Below, piece after piece: positions 42,112 to 53,346 of a stretch of DNA of 64,000 nt. The position numbers were made by a program, and so were the translations under genes. The stretch covers positions 62,001 through 126,000 of the forward strand of contig CAJINV010000012.1 in NCBI GenBank assembly GCA_905178155.1. The letters are read 5' to 3'. How positions within the stretch are numbered: position 1 is the stretch's first letter; every line of letters begins with the position of its first letter. Below the pieces are notes generated by a model that saw nothing but the letters and a program-made list of their open reading frames with translations, searched no databases and was not told where the DNA came from. Origin of the DNA: Amoebophrya sp. A120 (lineage: Eukaryota > Sar > Dinophyceae > Syndiniales > Amoebophryaceae).

Positions 42112-42480
42112 CGAACTTCAGATCTGGAATCTCAAATCTGGATTCTCAGATCTGGGATCTCAGATCTGGAATCTCAAATCTCGAATCTCAGATCTCAAGT
42201 CTGGAATCTCAAATCTGGGATCTCAGATCTGGGATCTCAGATCACAAATCTGGAATCTTAAATCTGGAATCTCACATCTGGAATCCCAAATCTGGGATCT
42301 CAAATCTGGGAGCTCAGATCTGGAATCTCAAATCTGGAAACTGGAATCCCAAATCCGGAATGTCAGATCTGGAATCTCAGGTCTGGAATCTCAGATCTGG
42401 AATCTCAGATCTGGAATCTCAGATCTGGAATCTCAAAGCTCGAATCTCAGATCTGGAATCTCGAGTCTCGAGATATTTCA
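42112..42480. repeat. 14-bp tandem satellite
   Basis: About 25 degenerate copies of a gatctggaatctca unit. Because 14 is not a multiple of three, a 14-residue peptide period arises and at least two forward frames stay open (SGISNLESQIWDLR-like). The unit contains the AGATCT palindrome. Confidence 0.9.
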
Positions 42481-42959
42481 GATTTGAGGTCTCAGATTTA
42501 AGACATTCAAATTTGGGATATTCAGACTCGAGAAATTCAGACTTGAAAGATTCAGGCTTAAGATGTTCAGACTCGAGGTAGTCAGTAGATCCGGGATATT
42601 CAGACTTTGGAATTTGTTGAGACGTCAGCGCAGAGATTTCAGATCTGACGCCTCATGTCTCACTCTCAGACTTCAGTCAGATTTGGGATTGGGGGTGCAG
42701 CCGTCAAGCTTCGCGGCTTCTTTCGGGCTCCAAAGATTTCACACCTCGGCACCGCGAGCCTACCTTCGAACCAACCGCCCGGCGAAGCGGATTGGCTGTG
42801 GGCCCCCCAAACCGCCGCGGCGGGTTCTGGGCCTTCGGGCCTTCTTTCGCTCGCCTCGGTCGGGCTTTCGCGTCCGGCCTTCGGGCCTTCTTTCGGGTTA
42901 GTTTTCGAGCGCCTGCGGAACTTCTTTCCGGCTTCCCGGGCTGATGCGTTTGCTTGGGC

Positions 42960-43900
42960 CTAAACTTTCAGCCATCGCGCCTTCAATCTTTCGCGCCCTA
43001 ATCTTGCGGCCCCGAGACCCCAGGGTCCCGGGCGCGCAAGTTAACGCCAGAAGAGCCTGAAAGCGGAAACGGGAAGCCCGAAAACGAAAGCCAAGCGGAG
43101 CCAGCAAGCCTGCCAAGCGGCCTGGCCGCGAGAGCCAGACTTGAAACCGGGACTCAAGTCCGAAAACGGAAACAAGACCCGAGAGCAACAACCAAGCTAG
43201 CCCGGGGGCGGCAGGAAGCCAGGCAAGGAAGCGAGGGCCAGGCGGGCACGGAAGCGAAATCGAAAGCCAGGCCCGAAAGCGCCAGCCGCGCCCGAAAGCG
43301 AAGGCCAAGCCCGAAAGCGAAGGGAGGCCAAGCCCGAAGGCGGAAGCCAAGCCCGACAGCGAAACCAGGGACCAAACCAAGCACGCCCGCCCGAACACGG
43401 GGGCCAAGTCCGAAAGCGAAGCAAGGCCAAGCCCGAAAGCGGAAGCCAACAAGCCCGAAAGCGAAAGCCGGGCCCGCAAGCGAAGGCAGAGCCCGCACGC
43501 GAAAGCCAAGCCCGGAAGCGGAGGGAGGCGAATGCCGAAAACGAAAGTCAGGGAGGCCCGAAAGCGAAGGCCCACCAAGGCAAGCCCGAAGGCGAAAGCC
43601 AGGCCCGGAAGCGTAGGTAGGGCCCGGGAGCGAAGCGAACAAAGCCAAGGCTTAAAGCGAAAGCCGCGCCCGAAAGCGGAGGCCAACCAAGCCCGACAGC
43701 GAAACAAAGCCAAGCCTGAAAGCGAAGGCCACAGTCAAGCGAGCCCGAAAGCAAGGAACCTAGCGGAAGCCCGGCCCGAAAGCAAAAGCTAGGAAAGCCC
43801 GGAGGCAAAAAGCCGAGCCCCCCTCCCCGAAAACGAAAGCCAAACTAGCCCGAAAGCAAAAAGCGCGGCCCCGCCCCCCCCCCCCGAAACAAAGCGAAAA
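42960..43900. repeat. Purine-biased GC-rich degenerate repeat
   Basis: Irregular tandem units of the form gcccgaaagcgaaagccaa. The composition differs sharply from flanking AT-rich repeats. Long ORFs on the minus strand (for example 42898-43713) are low-complexity translations of the unit. Confidence 0.8.
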
Positions 43901-44765
43901 CCAGCCCCGCGAGCAATGGGGGCGCGGCCCGCTTCGCCGGCGCGCGTGGCGTTCGATTGCGCGGGCGGGTGTGTGGCAGCGGCCGGCGTGGCATTCCGGG
44001 ATGCATGCGCCTCGCCGTCGCTTCCGGCCCCGTCGGCCCCTGCCAAAGCGGCCTGGCGGCCGCTCGGCAGTGTTCGCCCCAAAGGCCTTTGCCACCGCGG
44101 GGTCGCGGGGCCGGTCGGTGTACGCCGTGGCCGGCGGGTCAGCATCTCCGCGTAATGCGCGCGCAACTGCGGACGCCCCCCTTTCGCCACCGTCCTGCCC
44201 CTTCTTCCATTACCGCTCCGCCCTTTGCCTGGATATGTGGCGGCAGCCGTCGAGGCTCCGCTCGCCCGGGCGCGCCCCCGGCGATCTATCTATGTGGCGC
44301 TTTTCTTCGGCTAGTGCGGCACCTGCCTCCACGGCCCCCAAGCCTGCCGGGCGGGAAGGGGCTTCGGTGGCCGGACTTTCGGAAGCGCCCGCCGTCTTGG
44401 CTTCCACGCTTCCATCGCTCCGGTCTTTTTCGCATCATGGGGCGTTCGCCGAGGGGGCGCGCGAGCGTGCATCTGTTGGCCATTGCCGTGATGCTACGGG
44501 CGCCCTCCCTACTGTCCTGCACCTTCTGCCGCTGCCCACCCGCTCTCTGTCTGGAGGCGTGGAGGCCGCCGGCGTGGCGTGGCGGGGTGCGTCTTCTACG
44601 GTCTCTATGGTGTTTTTGGCCGGCTCGACCCCCGTGTCTGTGGCCTTCTCAGCCTGCCGGACTGGCACCAAAACGGCTTGACTATCGTTATTGATAGTTC
44701 TATTTCCCTCGCGCGTTTCTCTGTTTCTCGTTTCTCAAAGATCGGTGGCGACAGGACTTGCGCTA

Positions 44766-45985
44766 CTTGTATGTAGGTTTCATAGAGCAGTCGACTCCTC
44801 ACTTCGACTCGTCAGTGGGTGATTTCCTTGTAGGCTGCCACAACATAGAGCGATATCGATGGATTTCAGACCGCAACGGGTAGAAAACTCATCGATCTAG
44901 CTCAAGCAGAAATCTAGACTCTAGGTAGAAAGCCTATGCATAGAAGAAGTTGACTCTTGCTCTCTTGACGAGCAGCTGTAGTGTAGCTGCAAGTGGTTGC
45001 AGATAGGCAGCGCTTGTCCGTGTTGTGTAGGGATTTAAATCACGCTTGGTAATAGTTTAAAATTTGGGTTTATTTCAGTATAAAGTGTTGCCGACTCGCA
45101 TCAAAGTAAAGCAAGAACTGACTTTGTCTTAGGGGCAGAATCAGCTACAGATGTTTGTGCTCACTCTGGATAGAGTGCTGAGCATTTACGTGGGAGCGTT
45201 AGCGCATACTGCCGCCCCCCTTGCTGCTCGATACGTAATAGTAGTACTAGTAGTAGCAGACGATGACGACGCTGTTACTGTGTAAAAATCTTAGTAGTGA
45301 CATATATATTTTCTTGAGTCGAGCCAAATCCTTGCTGTTAAAATAAAGTCCATACAGTGTATATCTCCCCGATGCATCGACATTTTCTGATTCTTTCGTA
45401 GGTGTAAAGAATCATGCTAGGAGCAAGTCTTGTCTTAGAGAAATCTTTTCTTCAAGGAAGATTTCGTAGAAAAGGCTATTGGAAATGTTTGCAGTCAGCT
45501 TCCTATGCGTTGCTCGGAACAATTATTCAGTGCTTTTTATAAATGTTTATCTTGAACATAAAAGCAAATGCAAGGTCGTGCTTTGTTTGTTGTTTGTTGA
45601 GGATGGTCTCATACAGAACCGTTTGAAAGGTGTTCTTACTTTCATCTGCATCTCATGCGTCTAGCGCTACTTCAATATATAACAAGGGAAAACTTGGCGG
45701 AGCTGCTTTGGCTCCCACCTTAGAAAAAGAAACTGTTTCACTCTCCTCCACATCGGACAAGATCAAAAACAGAGCGGTTTTCGAAGAACTTTATAAATCT
45801 TCCTGCCACAAACTCAACTAAAGACAGAAAGTGCTACGACTTGCGCTTGGATGTAAAAGTCATCTGAGTTATTCGGTAGAAATTCAAACGCTGCCGACAC
45901 CTTCAAGCACGAAAGGTATCTATCCTCGGTGTTCGTTCGTAAGTTTTGTGGAAATTGAAATTATCATTCTCGTTTTTTTTTCTTC
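44766..45985. repeat. Repeat blocks including right copy of the 950-bp direct repeat
   Basis: 44766-45025 is the aacatagagcgatatcgatg block; 45026-45985 repeats 41064-42015 almost base for base. Confidence 0.88.
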
Positions 45986-47180
45986 TTCTAGATGTAAATG
46001 CATGCTTATATGTAGGTTTCATAGAGCAGTCGACTCTTCATTTCGACTCAGTGGCTGATTTCCTTGTAGGGTGCCACAACATAGAGCGATATCGATGGAT
46101 ACCAGATCCAGACCGCAACAGGTAGATAACTCATCGATCTAGTAGCTCAAGCCAAAATCTAGCCTCTAGGTACTAGAAAGCCTATGCATAGAAGTCGACT
46201 CTTGCTCTCTTGGCGAGCACCTGTGGTGTAGCTGCAAGTGGTTGCAGATAAGCAGCGCTTGTCCGTGTTGTGTAGGGATTTAAATCACGCTTGGTAATAG
46301 TTTAAAGTTTGGGTTTATTTCAATAAAAGTGTTGCCGACTCGCATCAAAGTAAAGCAAGAACTGACTTTGTCTTAGGGGCAGAATCAGTTGCAGATCTTT
46401 ACCATGTTTGTGCTTACTCTGGATAGACAGCTGAGCATTTACGTGGGAGCGTTAGCGCATACTGCCGCCCCCCTTGTTGCTCGATATGTAATAGTAGTAG
46501 TAGCGGCGAATGATGATACCCCCGCTGTTGCAACTGTGTAAAAATCTTAGTAGTGATATTTTCTTCAGTCGAGCCAAATCATTGCTGTTAAAAAGTCCAC
46601 AGAGCGTATTTTTATGGGACCGATAAAATTTTTTTTATAGGAAAACAGAGCCTGCTACTGGATAAAAATAAAACGGCTGCTACTGATGAGTTTAAAAGGT
46701 TGTTTTTTTTTTCGAGCATAGCACATCCTTTATAATTTCGAAAAAGGGTAGTGCCAATACTGGGGGGGCAGCACGAAGCTCCTTCGTCGCGTTTAGCGTC
46801 GACTGCAACTGCTACAATACCAATTGCTTTAGTCGTTCATGAATATAGTACATCATACGAGAAAAGCATAAGCAGAACGACTCTTGCCCATAACTCTGGA
46901 CATGCAGAATCGACCTAGAAGCCCTACAAAGGCTAAACTTCCCTGTTTTTATACCCAATAAACCCGTGCGGCGTCGGTTAGGGTCGGATCGTGGGAAATT
47001 GATTTCAATAGAGAAGCTTGTATAGATTTAAATATGTTTACTCTTAACTAACCATGATCCAAAGTAGTAAATAAGGTAGCTCCTCTTCCTCGACACTTCT
47101 AAGGGGGCTAGCTGAGTACAATAACTCAGAGGAACGCGGGGGCTAGCTGAGTTACGAAGAGGACGCGGCTCCTTGTGCAC
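45986..47180. repeat. Repeat blocks, further copies
   Basis: 45986-46300 is another copy of the aacatagagcgatatcgatg block. 46401-46812 repeats 40517-40931 and continues across what is missing at the gap. 46700-47180 has a diverged copy at 48080-48430 and 48970-49130. Confidence 0.8.
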
Positions 47181-47181
47181 C

Positions 47182-47420
47182 TATGAAATGCAAAAGTGTC
47201 TGGGTCTGGAAGATTCTGAGACTTGTCACGCATGTTTTGCATGAGCCTGGATGTCTGTAATGCACGACCTAGCATCACAGATTTTTAGAGGGCTCCCTGA
47301 CGCCTACTCCGCATGACAAACGCCCTCCCCGCGTCGCACAAACTAGACTCCTCTTGCTGGTCATGCAAAACAGATATTTTTACAATCCAAAGTTAGCATC
47401 ACAAGTTTCAACCTCCCATC
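47182..47420. mobile_element. Truncated intergenic introner, family B
   Basis: Left end TATGAAATGCAAAAGTGTCT then GGGTCTGG is intact, and the body aligns with other family B copies. The right terminus is missing; sequence passes into the catcggacaagatcaaa repeat. It lies outside any recognised gene. Confidence 0.75.
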
Positions 47421-47426
47421 ACAAGT

Positions 47427-47950
47427 TTCATTCTCCTCCACATCGGACAAGATCAAAAACAGAGCGGTTTTCGAAGAACTTTATAAATCTTCCTGCCACA
47501 AACTCAACTAAAGACAGAAAGTGCTACGACTTGCGGCTCGGTGTGGAAGTCATCTGAATTCACTAGAACTCCAAACGCTGCCGACATCAAGCACGAAAGG
47601 TATCTGTCATAGGAGCTCGTTGTACATTTTGTGGAAATCAAAATTATCGTTCTCGTTTTTGTACTAAATACATTTGCATGCTTATATGTAGGTTTCAGTC
47701 GACTCTTCATTTCGACTCAGTGGCTCCACATCACCACAACATAGAGCGATATCGATGGATACCAGACCGCGACAGGTAGATAACTCATCGATCTGGCTCG
47801 ACGCTAGGTAGAAAGCCTATGCATGGAAGAAGTCGACTCTTGTTCTCTTGATGAGCAGCTGTAGTGTAGCTCCGAATGGTTGCAGATAAGCAGCGGTTGT
47901 CCGTGTTTTTGTAGAGATTTAAATCACGCTTGGTGACAATTTAAATAAAT
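47427..47950. repeat. Dispersed repeat cluster, last copy
   Basis: Diverged copies of the catcggacaagatcaaa block followed by the gagcgatatcgatggat and gatttaaatcacgcttgg blocks. Confidence 0.75.
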
Positions 47951-48634
47951 TTGGGTTTGTTTCAATAAAAGTTTTTTCTTGATGACTCCTGCCCGGCTCC
48001 GGCCCGACTGGATCCGGCTCCGGAGATGAAAATACAGGGCGCCGAGATCTTGTCTGGGCTCCTTTTTGGGAGGGAGGCTGTTTTCTTTTTTTCAAGTTGT
48101 ATAGCGCATCCTTTAATTATAATTTCGTCGAAAAAGGGTACTTAATGCCAAAACTCGGGGGGGCTGTACGAAGCTCTTCACTTGTCGCGTTTAGCGCCGA
48201 CGGCAGCTGCTACACTAGCAACTGCTTTGGGCATTCATAAAAATCGTACATCAACAAGAAAAGCAGAGCGACTCTTACCTACTTTGCACATGTAGAATCG
48301 AACTCGTAGGCTTCTAAACCCTGATTTTACACCCAATAGAGCCTTGCACTTGCTGCGTCGGATCGTGAAAAATTGATTCCAATTTATTAGGAGCTTGTAT
48401 AAAATAAATAGAGCTACTTACTCTTCACCAACCTTTTTTTGACTTTGTCGCGTTACACTTCGCTTCGCTTCTACCGTGGTGACTGGCGGAGCCTCTCACT
48501 CTAACCCTCGATAGACAGGCGCGGGCTTACATGCATCTTTTCGCGACCTGGCACACGACTAGGATAAAGCAGTGTGGACGCCTCTCTGACGTGATCACAC
48601 GCCTTTGCCCTAAGCCCTGAGCTATCTACGACTT

Positions 48635-48968
48635 TCTACCTGCCCCGATATGTAGACTCGAAACTGAAGCCACGCACTCGCAACTCCAGCAACCGTCGGA
48701 AAATGGTAGAGCCTGTGTAAAGCCTGTTTGTTTGTTCAAAATTTCAGCGGAGCGTCTATCTGCCCCGCTATGTAGACTCGAAACTGAAGCCGCGCACTCG
48801 CAACTCCAGCAACGGTCGTAAAATGGTAGAGCCTGTTTGTTTGTTCAAAATTTCAGCGGAGCGTCTATCTGCCCCGCTATGTAGACTCGAAACTGAAGCC
48901 GCGCACTCGCAACCCCAGCAACGGTCGTAAAATGGTACTAGAGCCTGTTTGTTTGCTAAAAGTTTCAT
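48635..48968. repeat. Tandem repeat, three copies of about 110-120 bp
   Basis: Copies begin tgccccg(a/c)tatgtagactcg at about 48641, 48761 and 48870. The first is about 11 bp longer owing to a small internal duplication (gcctgtgtaaagcctg). Confidence 0.88.
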
Positions 48969-49173
48969 TTTTTTTCAGCTAGCAGACCACAGAACCGGAT
49001 CCAAATTAGTAAACACCAAAGGTAGTACACTAGTAACACTTCTAAGGCTAGAAGAGGCTGAGTATCTATAATAGAACAAATATAAATTACGAAGAGGGCC
49101 ACACGGCTCCTTGTGCAGCAGTCCTCCTTCCACATGAGGAAGCACATTTCTTTACTCTCGAGGCTTCGGAAAC

Positions 49174-49406
49174 TATGAATTTGAATGTGCACAACCCCCC
49201 CTCACCCTCATTTGTCATGCAAAATGCGGAATCGAGGCTGTGCCGCTTCGCACTGTTTGCATGACAAGTTCTGGCAGCGGCAGCCCAAATAGCTGCACTA
49301 CAATCCTGTACAAATTTGTCATGCAAAACTGGCATTCTCGCTGGCGCTTGTACTATTGCCGTTCATGCTATACAAGCTAGGGCGAGGGGAGTTGTGCACT
49401 ACCATA
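49174..49406. mobile_element. Introner, family G, in 3' flank
   Basis: Ends TATGAATTTGAATGTGCAC / TATGGTAGTGCACAACTCC; flanks gaaac/ggaac. It lies just 3' of the stop of the secreted-protein gene (49459), so it is either in a 3' untranslated region or marks a longer gene end I cannot resolve. Confidence 0.8.
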
Positions 49407-49458
49407 GGAACTCCGGTTGAATAGCCGGCAAGCCGTCCGCGCCGGCGCGCGGACGCAT

Positions 49459-51756
49459 TCACCTACGAGGCGGGGATCCGGGTCGACCCGTCGAGCGGGG
49501 CAATGCCGATGCCAGCCGCGCCGACGGACGATACTGCAATAATGGTTCTTCATCACTGCGAGGGAAACTGCTATCCCCGCGAGGGAAACTGCTATCCGCC
49601 CCACCAACATCCCCGCGAGGGAAACGAGTTGCGCCAGATGGAGAGGGCTCCTGCTGACCCCGACGACCCTCCGAAGGACAGCGAGCAGCCGGCGCAGCGG
49701 AGCGAGCAGAGTGACCCCTACCAACATGCGGAGTCCGTCGAGCCGAGGCCTCCAGCGACTTGGTTGCGTAGGAAGTTATCATAGAAGCAGTCATGGACGA
49801 CTTGAGCTGGAAGTAGTCCTCGATGGACATCTTTCTTACAATGAAAAATGCCCCCACGGCCCCGGAATTATGATGTAGATGTGCAGAGCTTTCTCATGCA
49901 TAAGGTTATTTCCAAATGAAGGACTTTTACTTTTTATCTAGTATGCATGAAAGGACTACTAGAAGCCTTTCTGATGCAGAGAATGTACTAGGTGCGGTGC
50001 GCAAGGTATAACCTTTTGCATAACAGATCCGACAACTGCTGTTGGGCTCCTTTGCAACACAAATCTGAGCTATTCAGCATGGAAAACCTGTGATGCCGGA
50101 ACTATACGGGGTATGTTTCTATGTATTGGAAAGGTTTGCAATGCAAACGCTGCCAAGCTCTGGGGTGGGGGCGTTTTTCATTGTAATAATGTCCCGATAA
50201 TCCCCATAATTGAGTTCACGAAAATCAGCGAGAAATGTGTCACTAAGCCAGTGTGTCCGCCATGGGTTATTTTTCCCGGAACTTATCCAGTGCCAATATG
50301 TCTGGGTCTGGAAACTTGTGATGCTAAAATGTGCATCATCATCATCATGTAGTGGACACCCGCTCCCAGCGCCACAGGTCAAGGATCCCCTCCCCGGGGG
50401 GTGGGCGAGGAAGCACTTTCGGCGACCTCATCATACAAAAGCCGAGCGCTACCACGGCAAGTCGCCCCAATAAAAGTACGAACCAGTCGGGAGCTACCCA
50501 CCACACCTGATCAGTACAGCCCGGCCAGCTAGCCGAGCGCGACAGCCCAACATACAGAACGATCCAGGACCCGACCCATTTTACCTGCATGATGAAAACA
50601 CTTCCGAATGCAGACCAGCATGACAACTTTTCGGAGCACTCTCTCATAGGCAGCCCACATGTCATGAGAAACTGCGTTTTTGCATGACAAAAATGGCTGC
50701 GGCTTTTGTCGGTTATGCAATACAGATTGAGATTTCCCAGGAATGTAGGGCTAGCATTACACGTCGCAACTTTCCAGACCCAGACATATTTGCATTTGAT
50801 AGAACGAGCTGCAACCCATCTGAGGCCATCCTGACGAAAAATCCCCCTCGGGGATTCGGTAGCGAAGCCGCCAACCGTGAACTGCAACTGCTCGTGCTCC
50901 TGGTAGTGGCGCCCGCCGTTGATTACCATCGTATGCAGTGCAGATATGTCTGGGCCTTGAAGAAGGATTCGAAATAGTGGCGCGAGTTGCGGATGATCAT
51001 ACAAACGGCTGCGCTGCATGACTGGCAAAAGGTGCTCACTTCTGGCCATGCTGAGAGTCGTATAATATATATTTCTCGTGCAGAACAATAGGGGGCATCA
51101 CGAAGGGACTGCAGAACCTGTGATGCTAGGCCCCGCATTCGTCTAGACCTCAGGGCCAGGGACCTTGGAAAAACTGCGTGGCAAATAATCTCGGAATCTT
51201 CCAGACCCAGACACATGTGCAGTTGATACACGGCAGCAAGAAACAGTTTGTGCGCACGAGTCAAAAACGCAGGTGACCAGGAGGGTTCGAGCGGCATGGG
51301 TCCGGACTTGTACTCCAATGTAATGCCAAAAGCAGGACGCTGGGAAATGGTCCAGTAACCGTCGGGCGTCTGGCTGTCCTTATAGATGAACAGGCGATTG
51401 AGAGCAAAAAAGTAAAGCCAGGGTGTTTGATGATTTTTTGCCCAAGAGAGCAGGTCCTCCACCTGGTCTACCGCCAGCTGCGGGCTTGTATCAGGAGTTG
51501 CGCCGTACACCTGATAAGCATATTCAGCTACACGCGGGGGTCCTGACGCCCGCGCACGTTCTACAAGTTTGTCCCGAGCAAGTTCTACAAGTTTGTCCAC
51601 GAGTCCACGATAATCGGCTAGCTCTGGCGAGCCGGCGACGACCGAGTGATGTGGACCGGCCTTAGGGTTGCCAAATAACGACCCCAACGATGCGCTGACC
51701 ACTGCTACCGTCGACAAATGACAAACGAGAGACATCACAAAAAAACGCGCCGGCAT
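49459..51756 (-). CDS. Unknown secreted protein, 4 exons
   Basis: Exons 51756-51229, 50926-50802, 50278-50189 and 49828-49459 sum to 1113 nt, or 370 aa. The N-terminus RFFVMSLVCHLSTVAVVSAS is a likely signal peptide. The first exon has a folded-looking region (VEDLLSWAKNHQTPWLYFFALNRLF). Next come INGGRHYQEHEQLQFTVGGF and WRTHWLSDTFLADFRELN. The C-terminal 90 residues are Arg/Ser/Pro-rich, including a repeated FPRGD unit encoded by cgcgagggaaac repeats. No known domain seen. Three introners interrupt it, one holding a LINE fragment. Confidence 0.7.
49834..50188. mobile_element. Introner, family E
   Basis: Left end TCTTACAATGAAAAATGCCC, right end TATTACAATGAAAAACGCCC; flanks atctt/atgtc. Excision joins DYRD to MSIEDYFQ in frame. 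Confidence 0.85.
50284..50801. mobile_element. Introner, family B, split by a LINE fragment
   Basis: Ends TATCCAGTGCCAATATGTCT / TATCAAATGCAAATATGTCT; flanks gaact/gaacg. Its body aligns with 59164-59416. The extra 249 bp is the truncated LINE. Confidence 0.88.
50337..50585 (-). mobile_element. 5'-truncated LINE copy
   Basis: Shares the last 240 bp of the 26856-34096 element with few differences, including the (ATG)n tail. The flank TGCAT is repeated on both sides (50332-50336 and 50586-50590). Confidence 0.9.
50932..51228. mobile_element. Introner, family B
   Basis: Ends TATGCAGTGCAGATATGTCT / TATCAACTGCACATGTGTCT; flanks catcg/cacgg (3 of 5). Excision joins FLAAV to VINGGRH in frame. Confidence 0.85.
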
Positions 51757-53346
51757 TTTTCTTGATGTAGTGATGCCCTTGATGCGCGAGATGATTGAGA
51801 TAAATGAGATATAATCGAAAAGCTATATAACTTCTACTACTTGGGGGAGCTGCGACTGATCTATATACTCAACAATTGTCAATAGCCTTGGAGGCGATTT
51901 CGTGGTAGTGGATGTGCTGACTTGGCAACTTTGTTCGTAATTTGATGCTTTTGTAGTGGTAGTGCTGTAATTTGATGCTTTTGGTAGCAACGACGGAAAA
52001 GCTCCTGTTGTTCTTCTTGAAAAGGAGAAAAAACTAGAGTTGTTGCTGATGCGCTGCACTTGATCTGAGTAGAGGGGAAGGTCTAAAATCTGAGGCGGTT
52101 GTGATCTTTATGGTGCAACTGTGTTGAGCGTTTGAAGATAGATGATCGTCGTGATTGATTGACTCGTGGTGCGCCCCGGGTCAGACGAGATGCTAGAGCG
52201 TAAAACCGAACGATGCTTAAACAAACGCTACAGGTACGGCTGCAGGCCACGTGATCATGATTTGTTATGTTCGAAGTAGTAGCAGTAGCTCTTCAGGATC
52301 CGTTTTCATTGTGATAAATTTAACAGGGACAGAAGTATTTCAAGATTTGTACTTGTCAGCTCCACCACGACCTCACGTTTATAACATTATCTTTTATACC
52401 GACTCGAGGTTATTGATGTTGAAGACGTATTCATTCTGATCCCGAAAGATTGCTGTTCGTCTTGATCCGTGAATTTTCTCAAAACCACTCACCGATGTCT
52501 TGTTATCTAGAAAGGGTTGCGGCCATTGTCTCTCGCAGTAATCTTCACAGCGACCACCTCAACCGATTCACGTTTTCATTTGCTGAGCCATGACTGAGAT
52601 TTGGAATGGAAAAGTCCACGACGGGGACCTGGAGCATGATCTTCATTTAGTTTATCTCTGAGACAAGAACGACCGCCGCGAACAGGAATACTATTACCAT
52701 TCAAGTCGATAAACAACTTTGCTGAATACAATACGCACGATCAGCAGGGGGAAAAATGATCAAGGAGCATCGATGAATCGGCACAAATTGTTTTCGTACT
52801 TGCGTAAAAATCTTCATGCGGAGTAGACATAGATGATCGACGACTGCAGACGTTGCGGGGGAAGTTGTGCGAGTGGAAAGTGCTTAATGCCTCCCGCCAC
52901 GACAGCGAGCACCTTCTTGTTTGCCGCGGCATTTATTGTCCGCCCTCACGATCATCTTCACGCACCAACCGCCGTTGTGACGCTGTTGGTTGCACCAGCT
53001 ACATGCGCCGCCGTCTCGCCGTCGCCAGATTTGAGATGGTCCTTGGTACCTGCGGCCGCAGTGGTCGTCGTGCTTGCGGCTGTATGGAATGCAGAAGCCT
53101 GCTCGCACATTATATTCATCTTGCATGATATCGACACGACGCTGGATGCAGTTGTACTTATTAGCTGGCACCTACACTTAGGAGCAGGAGCTTTGGTATG
53201 CGTATACGAAAGCAGGAAGATCTACTTCACCATATTGATTTCATAATTCATTTATCATGATGCATTTTATTCTTTTTCATCACATCATGCAGCAGCCCTC
53301 CTTCCTCCTTCTGCAAAAGTTTATTGCTGCACATCAACATCGTCTT
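51757..53346. other. Intergenic, contains dispersed repeat copy
   Basis: 52025-52535 repeats 38635-39190. At 52833-53246 a plus-strand 137-codon frame with several hydrophobic stretches is open. It is the only plus-strand candidate in the window and I do not consider it supported. Confidence 0.5.

Larger units (their letters stand above)
42036..44765. repeat. 2.7-kb insertion between two repeat blocks
   Basis: In three other places the block ending catgcttata continues directly into tgtaggtttcatagagcag. Here about 2.7 kb separates them. The insert has three parts: a 14-bp satellite, a purine-biased GC-rich stretch and a GC-rich coding-like end (43900-44700). I cannot assign a gene. Confidence 0.65.

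Noticed and set aside
42112-42480. CRISPR-like array
   Set aside because: The units are contiguous and 14 bp with no spacers, and the window is eukaryotic.
42045-42581. 178-aa ORF in the satellite as a coiled-coil protein gene
   Set aside because: It is the translation of a 14-bp tandem repeat, open in several frames, with no unique sequence or gene context.
41064-45985. LTR element with 950-bp terminal repeats
   Set aside because: The repeats are part of a larger family with at least four partial copies in varied contexts, and the interior lacks any retroelement protein.
52833-53246. Plus-strand 137-aa ORF with hydrophobic stretches
   Set aside because: No signal, domain or supporting context; the minus strand is also open. 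Left as unsupported.
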